Of a stretch of 64,000 bases of DNA, positions 53,785-62,368 are shown in pieces; position 1 is the stretch's first letter; every line of letters starts with the position of its first letter. The DNA comes from Williamsia maris. GTDB taxonomy: Bacteria > Actinomycetota > Actinomycetes > Mycobacteriales > Mycobacteriaceae. The notes beneath the pieces are model-generated. The model saw only the letters and a program-made list of their open reading frames with translations, searched no databases and had not been told where the DNA came from. The position numbers were made by a program, and so were the translations under genes. The stretch spans positions 62,001 through 126,000 of the forward strand of contig NZ_JAMTCJ010000003.1 in the NCBI RefSeq assembly GCF_024171815.1, written 5' to 3'.

Positions 53785-54641
53785 CTGCCGGTCTCGAAGA
53801 ACCCCACGACCAACTCGCCGGCCTCGTCGATCGGCGTCGTGCCCACCGGCGGCGGTGCAGCGGCCCGCCCGGAGAGAATCTCGCGCGCGAAGGCGGGGCG
53901 GGCGTCTGTCAGCCATGCGAGCACGCGTCCGCTCGACGCGTGCAGCACCGCCGACGATGTCCCCGTGTGTGCAGCCACCGCCCGGAGTGCGACGCGCGGG
54001 AGCAACTCGTCGTCCGCCTCGGCCAGTGTCTCGGGTAGTCGCACCGAGACACCGAGGACACACGGCCCGTCGAAGGTGGCCACGACCCGCATCGCGTAGC
54101 GCTCGACGGTGCCGTCCGTACGGATCCAGTCGCCACCGAACCGATCGCCGATCCCGGCGCCGTGGACGTCGACCACGGTGCGGCGGATGTCGGACAGACG
54201 AGCGCATCCCGAGAGCCAGTCGGTCATGGTGCGGTTCTGCGGGTCGTCGACGAACTGCGGTGAGATCGGGTCGGCGAGTTCCCATGCGAACGCCCACACC
54301 GGCGGTTCGGGCGGCGGCGTCTCGGTGGCATCGCCGATCCACATGAGGATGGCGTGCACCTGACGCGACGGCCCCAGGACTGGATGTGCCAGGGCCAATC
54401 GCGGGCCCCCGACGTCGAGGAGTACCTGCGACTGCTTCAGATTGTTGAGGACGGTGTCGAGCAACTGCAGGACGGTCGTGTACACCGAACCGCGGAACAT
54501 GTTGGAAACCGGACGCCACTGCTTCGAGCGGGGTCCGACCATCACCACCGAGGGCGTCGACCCCGAGGTCTCGACCAGGAACCAGCCTTCGCCCACGTCG
54601 CCTCCGTCATCCCCGCCACGGACACTGCCGTCGGGCGCCAC
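53781..54641 (-). CDS. Possible Rv3651-like (DUF5593) sensor protein, last gene of the afsA operon
   Basis: 286 aa from a GTG at 54641; in-frame GTGs nearer WFLVETSG are also possible starts. The start WFLVETSGSTPSVVMVG and later VWAFAWELADP remind me of Rv3651-type proteins, which carry PAS/GAF-like sensory domains; I am not certain. No DNA-binding or enzymatic motif is visible. It begins 7 nt after the stop of the monooxygenase, so it should be part of the same transcript. If it senses a small ligand, the product of this operon would be an obvious candidate. Confidence 0.55.
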   Translation of the reverse strand: MAPDGSVRGGDDGGDVGEGWFLVETSGSTPSVVMVGPRSKQWRPVSNMFRGSVYTTVLQLLDTVLNNLKQSQVLLDVGGPRLALAHPVLGPSRQVHAILMWIGDATETPPPEPPVWAFAWELADPISPQFVDDPQNRTMTDWLSGCARLSDIRRTVVDVHGAGIGDRFGGDWIRTDGTVERYAMRVVATFDGPCVLGVSVRLPETLAEADDELLPRVALRAVAAHTGTSSAVLHASSGRVLAWLTDARPAFAREILSGRAAAPPPVGTTPIDEAGELVVGFFETGS

Positions 54642-54647
54642 ACGTTA

Positions 54648-56135
54648 TCAGCGACTCAACGGGCAGCGCAGTCCCCAATGCCCGTCGAGGACCTTCACCA
54701 TCTGAGCCACATCGGATCCCGCACCCGACCACGCGACGTAGCCATCCGGCCGCAGGACGACGATCTCCGGGTACGACTCCGGCAGCCCCTCGGCGACGAC
54801 CACGTCGGCGAACGGCACCTCGGTCGTCGCCGCGATGCGATCACTCGCCGGCGCGTCGGCCAGCACCACGATGCGCCCAGGGGCCAGCAACGCCGACACC
54901 GTCGTGCGGGTGCCGTCGGCGACGAACTCGTGGTCCGGGAGGAACTCGCCGTCGAGCTCGCCGACCGACGAACCGGCCGACTCGTACCGCAACGAGTGCC
55001 CGTTGATCTTGTCACCGAGCCAGTCGTGGGTGTCGTTGTTGCACAGCATCTGCGAGACCATCCGGCGCATCGGGTCCTGCGAGGCATCGGGATTCATGAT
55101 CGACGACTGGAGGCGGGTGTTGTCGATGACCCACTGCCCCACGGGTTGACGTTCCGCGGAATACGTGTCGAGCAATGAGTCGTCGGCGGCACCGGTCACC
55201 ACCGCGGCCAACTTCCATCCCAGGTTCACCGCGTCGGAGATGCCGGTGTTGAGTCCCTGTCCGCCGAGTGGGTAGTGGATGTGCGCGGCGTCGCCGGCCA
55301 GGAACAGTCGCCCGTCGCGATAGTCGTGCACGATCCGGCTGAAGTCGCTGAACCTGTTGAGGTAGTGCGGCGACTCGAGTTCGACGTGCGACCCGACCAC
55401 GCGGTCGATCGCGGAGCCGAACTCCTCCGGCGTGACCGGCGCATGTCGGTCGACGACGGGACCGTCGAACTCGAACACGATGATCCGGCTGTCGCCGTAC
55501 CGGTTCAGGTTGAGCAACGTCCATCCCGCGTCGGTGTGGTTCCAGCCGCCACGCAGATGTTCGGGGTGCGGCAGCTGCGCGAGGCCGAGGATCGCGCGCA
55601 TCGTCGGCGCGTACTCGGTCGTGTCGAACTGTCCCGACCGCAGCACCGCGCTGCGGCCGCCGTCGGCACCGACGACGTAGCGCGCAGAGTAACGTTGCTC
55701 GCTACCGGCGGCGTCATGGCCGATCACCGTGGCGTGGTCGGCTGACTGCTGCACCGAGGCGACCGTGATCCCCCGGATCACCCGTGCCCCATGCGATGTG
55801 GCCTTGACTGCGATCGCGCGCTCGAGGTCGGCCTGGGCGATGCCCATCATGACCGGCCCGTCGATGGTGCGCGATCGCAGGGTGAGCCACGGATAGCCCG
55901 CGAACTGGAACAGCTCCGAGGAGATCGCCGTGTGATCGTTGGTGCGGCGGGGTACGGCGACGACCTGTCGGCGGGCCAGTGTCGCGATGGCCCGCGCGTG
56001 ATAGGTACCCGCCTTCGGGTACTCGCTCACAGCGTCCCGGCTCTCCAACACCACCGCCGAGATATCGTGCAGCGCCAGCTCGTTGGCGACCAACATCCCC
56101 ACCGGTCCACCGCCGACCACGATCACGTCGTACAT
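54648..56135 (-). CDS. FAD-dependent monooxygenase (PHBH-fold hydroxylase)
   Basis: 495-aa class A flavoprotein monooxygenase. The FAD motif is VVGGGPVGMLVANELAL (6-22), the second is YVVGADGGRSAVL and the third is FLAGDAAHIHYPLGGQGLN, followed by GISDAVNLGWKLA. The C-terminal thioredoxin-like domain of the phenol/TetX-like branch follows. Such enzymes hydroxylate aromatic or polyketide substrates with NAD(P)H and oxygen. The ATG is directly next to the P450 stop. In this operon it could oxidise the butyrolactone or its acyl chain, though a Baeyer-Villiger-like reaction is also possible. Confidence 0.9.
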   Translation of the reverse strand: MYDVIVVGGGPVGMLVANELALHDISAVVLESRDAVSEYPKAGTYHARAIATLARRQVVAVPRRTNDHTAISSELFQFAGYPWLTLRSRTIDGPVMMGIAQADLERAIAVKATSHGARVIRGITVASVQQSADHATVIGHDAAGSEQRYSARYVVGADGGRSAVLRSGQFDTTEYAPTMRAILGLAQLPHPEHLRGGWNHTDAGWTLLNLNRYGDSRIIVFEFDGPVVDRHAPVTPEEFGSAIDRVVGSHVELESPHYLNRFSDFSRIVHDYRDGRLFLAGDAAHIHYPLGGQGLNTGISDAVNLGWKLAAVVTGAADDSLLDTYSAERQPVGQWVIDNTRLQSSIMNPDASQDPMRRMVSQMLCNNDTHDWLGDKINGHSLRYESAGSSVGELDGEFLPDHEFVADGTRTTVSALLAPGRIVVLADAPASDRIAATTEVPFADVVVAEGLPESYPEIVVLRPDGYVAWSGAGSDVAQMVKVLDGHWGLRCPLSR

Positions 56136-57374
56136 CTACACGATCCTCCTCGCACCGAGATCCACCGGCAGTGCGGCCGGTCGCCGCAATCCCGTCCCCA
56201 GATCCCATTCGACATCCGACGGAGCCACACGCAGCGCAAGATCGGGATAGCGCGTCACGACTCGGGTGAGGATCGCGATCAGCTCGGTCTGCGCGAGCGC
56301 CGACCCCATGCAGCGGTGCATTCCGTAGCCGTACTGCAGGTGCCGCCCGCGCGGGCGATCCAGCCGGATCTCCAGCGGCGCATCGAACACGGCCGGATCG
56401 CGGTTGGCTGCGTTGATGTGGGGGTAGACGATCGCACCCGCAGGCAGCGTCCCCGCCGACGTGTGGAGGGGACGGGTCAGTTCCCGGGGAAATGACCCCG
56501 GCGTGCCGAGCGGCATCAACCGCATGATCTCCTCCACCAGGTCCGGCACGAGTGCCGGATCATCGACCACCTGTGCATAGAGATCACGATGTGCCAGTGC
56601 GGCATACAGCGTCTTGACCAACATCGTCGCGACGTTGTTGTCGCCTCCCAGGACGATACCCATCACCGTCCCGCTGATCAGGGTGTCGTCGACGGCGGCG
56701 AACTCCGGCTGCCGCGCCCGGCGCTTGTAGGTCGCGAGCAACCCGCTGTCGTCGTGGTCGGAGTCGTCGGCGACGAGGTGCTGCACCCAGCCGTAGAGCT
56801 CGATCCACGAGTCGACGATGAGCGGGATCTCGTCGCGCCGGGCCAGCTGGATCCGCCGACCGAGCTCGTTCATCCACGGCGCGTGATCGCGTGAGATACC
56901 GAGCAGCGTGCACACGACCTGCGCCGGCACCAGCCGGAAGACCTCGGTCATGATGTCGGGTTCGGCGGCGGTGTCGAGTGCGTCGAACGCGGCGTCGGCC
57001 AGTGTGCGGATGGTCGGTTCGAGTCCGGCCATCGACCGCGCGGAGAACTCGTGCGACACGAATTCCCGCACCACGCCGTGCACGGGAGCATCGAGGTTGA
57101 TGAGCACCTCCGGCGCCCAGTTCGTGGGCATGAACGACGGTCCCCCGTCGACATTGCACAGGGCTCGACTGGCCGTGCGGTCGAGCATCAGCGTCTTGAC
57201 GTCGACATGAGAGGTCAGGCAGATCGCCGTGTGCCCACTGGGCAGTTCGATGTGCTGGTGTCCGTCGTCGCTCGGCAGCTCGCGGACGTAGGGATGCGGG
57301 GTGTCGAGTCTCGGGATGTCGACGACCAGCGGGGTCGAGGAAACCGCACCGGGGCGGTGAATGGTCTCGGTCAT
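56136..57374 (-). CDS. Cytochrome P450 with altered I-helix
   Basis: 412 aa from the ATG at 57374, which overlaps the exporter stop by 4 nt. The heme cysteine is C355 in YGYGMHRCMGSALAQ, and the EXXR is EIMR (282-285). The I-helix segment reads VLGGDNNVATM (241-251). By comparison with P450cam (GGLDT), the acid-alcohol pair is replaced by two asparagines (246-247), so oxygen activation may differ, or the enzyme may rely on a substrate hydroxyl, as in P450eryF. No ferredoxin or reductase gene is adjacent. In Streptomyces butenolide clusters a P450 oxidises the side chain of the signal. Confidence 0.93.
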   Translation of the reverse strand: MTETIHRPGAVSSTPLVVDIPRLDTPHPYVRELPSDDGHQHIELPSGHTAICLTSHVDVKTLMLDRTASRALCNVDGGPSFMPTNWAPEVLINLDAPVHGVVREFVSHEFSARSMAGLEPTIRTLADAAFDALDTAAEPDIMTEVFRLVPAQVVCTLLGISRDHAPWMNELGRRIQLARRDEIPLIVDSWIELYGWVQHLVADDSDHDDSGLLATYKRRARQPEFAAVDDTLISGTVMGIVLGGDNNVATMLVKTLYAALAHRDLYAQVVDDPALVPDLVEEIMRLMPLGTPGSFPRELTRPLHTSAGTLPAGAIVYPHINAANRDPAVFDAPLEIRLDRPRGRHLQYGYGMHRCMGSALAQTELIAILTRVVTRYPDLALRVAPSDVEWDLGTGLRRPAALPVDLGARRIV

Positions 57375-58963
57375 TGTCGGATCTCCTCGTGATCGAAGGC
57401 GAGAGCAGCGTCGACGCCAGGGGCGTCGTCGACGGGAAGGGCTGCGGGAGCGGCCACGGGCCGACGCAGCAGGAGCGATACCAGCACTGTCAGGACCACT
57501 CCCAGGGCGGCGAGCACCCAGAGCAACGGCGTGAACCCGTCGGCGAAGGCGGCACGCAGCAGGCCGGTGTCGACGGTGCGGTCGACACCGCCGATCTCGC
57601 CGGTGACCACCTTGTCGACGATGCCCTCGCGGGTACCGGCCCCCAGGGAGTCGGGCAGTCGATCCCGGACCTCGCCACCGACGCCTGCGGTCAGCGCGCT
57701 GGCGAACACCGCGACCACGAGTGCCTCGCTGCCGAGGCGGACCGTCGACACCAGTCCGGACACCATGCCCGAGCGCTCCGGGGCGACCGAGCCGATCGCC
57801 TGGCCGTCCACCAACCCGACACCGAGCCCGAAGCCGAGCCCGAGCAGCAGGAACGGCGCCACGATGATGCCGATGTTCTCCTCGGTCCCGACCAGGGTGA
57901 GGCCGGCCGCTCCGGCCACGAAGAGCAGGACGCTGCCGCCGAGGATCACCCACACCGGCACGCCCCGGGTGTGCAACGCTCCGGCGATCAGCGGGCCGAC
58001 AATGACCGGGACGGTCATGATCAGCATCAGCAGGCCGACGACACCGGTCCCCAACTCCCACACCGTCGACAGGAAGGTCGGGTAGTAGGTGAGCAGGGTG
58101 ACGAAACCGACCGCGCCGGCGACAGGCACGGCGAGCAGACCGACCAGTCGCGCGGAGCGCAGCAGGCTCAGGTCGAGCAGCGGGTGATCGGTGGTCAGTT
58201 CGATGCGGATGAATGCGCCGAACACCGCCACGCCCGCGACGAGCATCCCGAGCGTGGCCGGTGAATCCCACCCCCACGAATCCGATTGCACGACAGCGGC
58301 TATGACCAGCGTCAGGGACGCGGCAAAGGCCACTGCGCCGGGGTAGTCCAGACGACCGCCGGTCTGTGCGGGGGTGTCGTGCACGTTGGAGGCGATGACC
58401 AGTGCCGCCGACACCGCGATGACGACTGCGTTGAACCAGAAGATGCCCGACCACCCGACGAGGGCGATGGCCGTCGACGAGATGGTGGGGCCGAGGCCGA
58501 GTCCCACTCCGGCCGCGGTACCGAACAACGCGAAGGCCCGCGCCGCGGCGGCACCGGAGAAGGTGATGGCCAACAAGGCGCCCGAGCACGCGAATATGAT
58601 CGCGGCGCCGACTCCGGCGAGTGCACGACCGATGTCGAGCAGGATCAGCGAGGGTGCGAGCGCGCTGAGAACCGCCGCTCCGGCGAACAGCGCGCCGCCG
58701 AGGACGAGACCGCGGCGCCGACCGAGATGATCGGCAATCGATCCGGCCACCAGGCTGAACACCGCGAAGGTGAGGTTGAACCCGTTGACCACCCACTGCA
58801 GCAACGACGGTGTCGATCCGAGATCGGCGGCGATGTGTGGCAGTGCCACACCGGTTCCCGACACACCGGTCGGCACGACGACCACACCGAGGAGGATCGC
58901 AGCCAGCAGGAGGTTGGGTCTGGCGGGCGATGTGGCCCGTACGGATGGGGCGGGTGCGGTCAT
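57371..58963 (-). CDS. MFS exporter, DHA2 (14-segment) type
   Basis: 530 aa, 14 hydrophobic segments. Motif A is GSIADHLGRRRGL after segment 2 and the motif C region is near GTAAGVGLGLGPTISS. DHA2 proteins export drugs, dyes and secondary metabolites by proton antiport. It overlaps the HAD gene and the P450 gene by 4 nt on either side, so it is firmly within the operon; it probably exports the operon's product. Confidence 0.92.
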   Translation of the reverse strand: MTAPAPSVRATSPARPNLLLAAILLGVVVVPTGVSGTGVALPHIAADLGSTPSLLQWVVNGFNLTFAVFSLVAGSIADHLGRRRGLVLGGALFAGAAVLSALAPSLILLDIGRALAGVGAAIIFACSGALLAITFSGAAAARAFALFGTAAGVGLGLGPTISSTAIALVGWSGIFWFNAVVIAVSAALVIASNVHDTPAQTGGRLDYPGAVAFAASLTLVIAAVVQSDSWGWDSPATLGMLVAGVAVFGAFIRIELTTDHPLLDLSLLRSARLVGLLAVPVAGAVGFVTLLTYYPTFLSTVWELGTGVVGLLMLIMTVPVIVGPLIAGALHTRGVPVWVILGGSVLLFVAGAAGLTLVGTEENIGIIVAPFLLLGLGFGLGVGLVDGQAIGSVAPERSGMVSGLVSTVRLGSEALVVAVFASALTAGVGGEVRDRLPDSLGAGTREGIVDKVVTGEIGGVDRTVDTGLLRAAFADGFTPLLWVLAALGVVLTVLVSLLLRRPVAAPAALPVDDAPGVDAALAFDHEEIRQ

Positions 58964-59709
58964 GCGATGGTCTCCCTGTCTGTGGTGATCGCTGCTGCGA
59001 TGGCGTCGTCCGCGGCGGCCCCGTCCTGGGCACGCAGGAGCGCGGCCAGGTCGGCGAGGGTCTGGTCGTTGTCGACGAAACGCACCGCTCCCCAGCCGGC
59101 TCTGCGTGCGGCGGCACAGTTGGATTCGAGATCGTCGACGAGGATCGCGGTACCCGGTGCGGCACCGATCCGGTTCTCGGAGATCGCGAAGATCTCCGGT
59201 TCGGGTTTGCGGCAACCGACGTCGTAGGAGTCGACGATCGCGTCGACGTCCTCGTCGAGGCCCACCATCGGGCGCCAGTGAGCTTCCCACTCACGCACGT
59301 TGTTGGTGAGGATGCCCACCCGGTAGCCCCGCGCCTTCAGCTCGAAGACGAGTCGGCGCATGGTCGCGTTGACCTGATGGCCCGCGAACCACTGACGGCC
59401 GAAATCGAGGTCCGACCGCGACACGTCGACACCTCGGCAGGTGAGCCACCGGTGCATCCGACGGACCCACTCGACCTCGGTCAGGAGGCCGAGTTCGACG
59501 GGGGCGAGCACATCGACGCCCAAACCGTCGGCGACGCCGGCCATCGCGGCCTTGAGATCGGCCGGGGCGATGCCGGTCACGCGCTCGTACTCGAGGAACA
59601 GGTCCTCGATCGGCGGTGAGAGCACGCCGCCGAAGTCGAGGAACACCGTCGTGTACCGCGTCGCCTCGGTCACCGGAGGGACGGAGTCGATGCGCACCGA
59701 GGCCGTCAT
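58960..59709 (-). CDS. HAD-superfamily phosphatase-like protein
   Basis: 249 aa from the ATG at 59709 overlapping the afsA-like stop. HAD motif I is VFLDFGGVLSPP (nucleophile D25; the second Asp of the usual DXD is Gly), motif II ILTNN, motif III lysine in CRKPEPEIF and motif IV LVDDLESN. This is the epoxide-hydrolase/YihX-like branch. In A-factor-type biosynthesis a phosphate from dihydroxyacetone phosphate has to be removed, and a HAD-like phosphatase gene accompanies afsA homologues in some Streptomyces. That role is inferred from place. Confidence 0.88.
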   Translation of the reverse strand: MTASVRIDSVPPVTEATRYTTVFLDFGGVLSPPIEDLFLEYERVTGIAPADLKAAMAGVADGLGVDVLAPVELGLLTEVEWVRRMHRWLTCRGVDVSRSDLDFGRQWFAGHQVNATMRRLVFELKARGYRVGILTNNVREWEAHWRPMVGLDEDVDAIVDSYDVGCRKPEPEIFAISENRIGAAPGTAILVDDLESNCAAARRAGWGAVRFVDNDQTLADLAALLRAQDGAAADDAIAAAITTDRETIA

Positions 59710-60731
59710 CGCTGGACCGTCGCGTGTGCTCGGGCGTGCGATCGGGCGAAGACCACTCCGCACGACGCGATGGTCACGCCTTCCTGCGTGATGTCGACGT
59801 CGAAGCCGACCACCTGATCGCAGGTGTCGGTCTGCGGCCGGACCAGCGCGCTGGTCGGCAGGTCGAGTTCACCGAAACGCGTGAATGTCGCCGACAGCGA
59901 ACGGATCCGGAGACGCCGTGCGCTGAGACCGAAATACTCGTCGGCGCCGACGATCCCCGCCTGGCGAACCGCCTCGAAGATCACCGCGCCCGGGATGTGG
60001 TCGAGCGGGTGATCGAACAGACTCGGGTGATGCTGGTCGACGAGGACGTCGATGTCGAACCCGGCGGGGACGTGCCGCGCCGCGCCGACCACCACGTTGC
60101 GGCTCAGACCACGGCCCAGCGCCTCGGGCTGGTGGGCACCGACACTGCGGTGCGGATGCCTGCCGGGCAACGGTTCGATGCCCGGTCGGTATTCCGCCAG
60201 TCCCAGTTTCGCGCGCCCGGATGCCCGGATCCGCGCCCAGATCGGCTTCGGCATCCACTGGATCGACATCGTCATGGTCACCGCCGCCACACCGGCGAGT
60301 GTCACCGTCATGTCGAGCGTGATCCCGATGATCGTCTCGTCGCGCACCTTCTCACCGACGATCACCGCACTGAGCTCCCCGGTACCCGGTACCGAGGCCA
60401 CCGTCATCGCGTCGTCGGAGACCACGCTGATCGCACCGGCGTTGAAGATGAAGGACTGATCGAACTCGACCCCGACGTGCCGGTGCGCGATGAGAATCGA
60501 TGCCTGCCGGAAGCACTCGAGGACGAGCAGCGGGTCGTACCGCCCCGCGGCCGGCCCCACATGATCGCTGTAGTAGCTATGCGACTTCGGGAAGTGCACG
60601 CCCACACGGAAGTTGGGGTAGCGATCGCAGATGATGTCGGTGAGGTAGACCTCCGACAGTGCGTCGCGGTGGACGTGCTCACGCGGCACGAGGGTCGAAT
60701 GGGAGAGACGAGGTTGCAGAGTGGATGTCAC
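59706..60731 (-). CDS. AfsA/ScbA-family gamma-butyrolactone biosynthesis protein
   Basis: 341 aa from the GTG at 60731, which has AAGGGG 7 nt upstream; an ATG at 60773 has none. Two hot-dog AfsA repeats are visible, each with a Glu-Arg pair in corresponding positions: LLVLECFRQASIL (E72, R75) and VIFEAVRQAG (E253, R256). The opening LVPREHVHRDALSEVYLTD and FPKSHSYYSDH are typical. AfsA proteins couple a beta-ketoacyl-ACP to dihydroxyacetone phosphate, the committed step to butyrolactone or butenolide autoregulators. It is the first gene of the operon. No ArpA/ScbR-type TetR receptor gene is within the window. The family is clear; the product is not. Confidence 0.9.
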   Translation of the reverse strand: MTSTLQPRLSHSTLVPREHVHRDALSEVYLTDIICDRYPNFRVGVHFPKSHSYYSDHVGPAAGRYDPLLVLECFRQASILIAHRHVGVEFDQSFIFNAGAISVVSDDAMTVASVPGTGELSAVIVGEKVRDETIIGITLDMTVTLAGVAAVTMTMSIQWMPKPIWARIRASGRAKLGLAEYRPGIEPLPGRHPHRSVGAHQPEALGRGLSRNVVVGAARHVPAGFDIDVLVDQHHPSLFDHPLDHIPGAVIFEAVRQAGIVGADEYFGLSARRLRIRSLSATFTRFGELDLPTSALVRPQTDTCDQVVGFDVDITQEGVTIASCGVVFARSHARAHATVQR

Positions 60732-61102
60732 CGGTTGGCCCCTTGCTGAGAGTTCGGACGGCAGCACGGTCATGTGATGTCGCTGCGCGACTCCGGGCAG
60801 CGTTCACGTGTGCAGGTCGTGTCGAGCGGTCCGCCGGGTCTCGGGCTTGTCAGCAAGGGGCTCTCAAGCGACTCTGTGCGGATGGTGGAGAGGTTAGCGC
60901 GTGCAAGGAGTTTTGTCGCGCCCAAGAATCACCCGTGCACGAAAGTCGCCGCAAGCGAGCCCGTGGGCGATTGCGCTGTGTGCCAGCGTGTTCGGAATTG
61001 AATGGAGACCACCCCGCGATGACGGGGGTCACGTTCGGTGCGTCATGTGATCTGTGTTTCATTACGTCAGCGCTCCGCGGGCCCGCCCCTCATAGTGATC
61101 CG
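60732..61102. other. 371-nt divergent intergenic region between afsA-like and MFS genes
   Basis: It must hold the promoters for the afsA operon (minus) and for the second MFS gene (plus). No strong -10/-35 pair stands out; TAACCT (minus, near 60897-60892) is the best -10 I see. A 12-bp inverted repeat is at 60738-60749 and 60850-60861, and CGTGCACG is at 60942-60949. I see no convincing match to the published consensus of Streptomyces autoregulatory elements. No supported gene lies within it. Confidence 0.5.
60738..60861. repeat. 12-bp inverted repeat flanking the afsA start region
   Basis: GCCCCTTGCTGA (60738-60749) and TCAGCAAGGGGC (60850-60861) are exact reverse complements 100 nt apart. 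The first includes the ribosome binding site of the afsA-like gene (AAGGGG on the minus strand). They could bring together two operator halves or, in a long leader, hide the ribosome binding site. Confidence 0.6.
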
Positions 61103-62368
61103 ATGGGACAGGACCGGCGACGGATCGCCGTCATCGCGGCGGGGATGGCGGTGGAGGGGTACGACTGGGTCACCTTTCTCGCGCTGCTCCCCTACATGAC
61201 CCGAGCGCTGGTGAACGACGACGGATCCGGACTCACCGTGGGCTTCGCGATCTTCGCGGCCGGGTTCGTGTCCCGGCCGTTCGGGGCCCTCGCGCTCGGA
61301 CGACTGGCCGATCGACGGGGCCGCACTCCGGCGTTCGTCACCTCGTTGTGGATCGGGGTCGGTGCGACGACCGGCATGGCCATCACCCCCGACGTCGACG
61401 GCGCCGCGTGGGCAGCGCCGTCGCTACTCTTGATCTTCCGGGTGGTCCTGGGCGCGGCACACGGTGGCCAGGCGGCCGTGGTCAATGCGCAGACGTACGA
61501 GATGCACAGGCCTGGTTCACGACTCGACCCGTCAGCGCTCATCTACGCGATGGCCGCCTGCGGGAAGGTGGCGTCGCTGACGGTCACACTCGCATTGATC
61601 GCCGGCCTCGGTCGCGCGGAGATGACCGGGTGGGGATGGCGGATCCCCTACGTCGTCGGGGCGGTGGCGGGTGTGGCGCTAGCACTCGCCGCGGCGCGCG
61701 GTGTCGACCGCGATCGATCGTCCCGTGTCGATACCGCCCCGATCCTGCGACGATCGGTGGTGCTGACGCGGATGGCGGCGGTCGTCGCGCTCACCCTCGG
61801 CACCACCCTGACCTACAACATCTGGATTGCGGGCACCGTGCCGTACGCGGTCGCTCACCTCGGGGTCAGCGAATCGACCATGGTCTCGACATCTCTCGCG
61901 CAGACGCTCTGCTTCGCAGCGCTGGTGGTCTGCGTCGGGCGGTCGATGCGGCACCGATCCCGCACCCGCCTCCACGTCGTCTTCGCCCTCGCCAACGTCG
62001 CCGTCTGCCCGGCAGTGCTGTTCTTGACGCGACCGACGACCACCCTGGTGAGCTACCTGGTGGGGACGACACTGGCGACGGTTGTGCTGGCCGGCCTCTG
62101 CGCGACGTTGCCCGCGGTGATCAGCGCCCTGTTCCCCCGCGCGATCCGCGGTGCGGGCAACGGTCTGCCCTACGCGGTGGCCGTCGCCCTCGTCGGAGGA
62201 ACGGCGCCGGGACTCCGGGAGGCGCTGTCGGCCGATTACGCGGTGTTCGCGCTCTACGCCGCGACGGCGTGTCTGATCACCGCAGTGACCGCGATCATGA
62301 TCGGCCGTCGGTCGAAGCGGGCCCACGACCCGGCGACCCACCCCGTACCGGCGCCCGCTACCCGCTGA
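61103..62368 (+). CDS. MFS transporter (metabolite:proton symporter-like)
   Basis: 421 aa from the ATG at 61103; the frame is open upstream but without conserved sequence. About 12 hydrophobic segments, with motif [14 protein letters not shown] between segments 2 and 3 and an [17 protein letters not shown] first segment typical of MHS-type importers of organic acids and of related efflux proteins. The substrate is unknown. It is divergent from the afsA operon and could be linked to it. Its end overlaps dnaE1 by 11 bp on the other strand. Confidence 0.85.
   Translation: MGQDRRRIAVIAAGMAVEGYDWVTFLALLPYMTRALVNDDGSGLTVGFAIFAAGFVSRPFGALALGRLADRRGRTPAFVTSLWIGVGATTGMAITPDVDGAAWAAPSLLLIFRVVLGAAHGGQAAVVNAQTYEMHRPGSRLDPSALIYAMAACGKVASLTVTLALIAGLGRAEMTGWGWRIPYVVGAVAGVALALAAARGVDRDRSSRVDTAPILRRSVVLTRMAAVVALTLGTTLTYNIWIAGTVPYAVAHLGVSESTMVSTSLAQTLCFAALVVCVGRSMRHRSRTRLHVVFALANVAVCPAVLFLTRPTTTLVSYLVGTTLATVVLAGLCATLPAVISALFPRAIRGAGNGLPYAVAVALVGGTAPGLREALSADYAVFALYAATACLITAVTAIMIGRRSKRAHDPATHPVPAPATR

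Noticed and set aside
57375-59294. Long open frame continuing upstream of the P450
   Set aside because: Arg-rich shadow of the exporter gene; P450 homology begins after the ATG at 57374.
60774-61001. 75-codon plus-strand frame in the afsA control region
   Set aside because: No ribosome binding site, no hydrophobic or conserved pattern; typical random open frame in GC-rich DNA.
60732-61102. Streptomyces-type autoregulatory element for a butyrolactone receptor
   Set aside because: No segment gave a convincing match to the partly palindromic consensus I remember, and no receptor gene is in the window.
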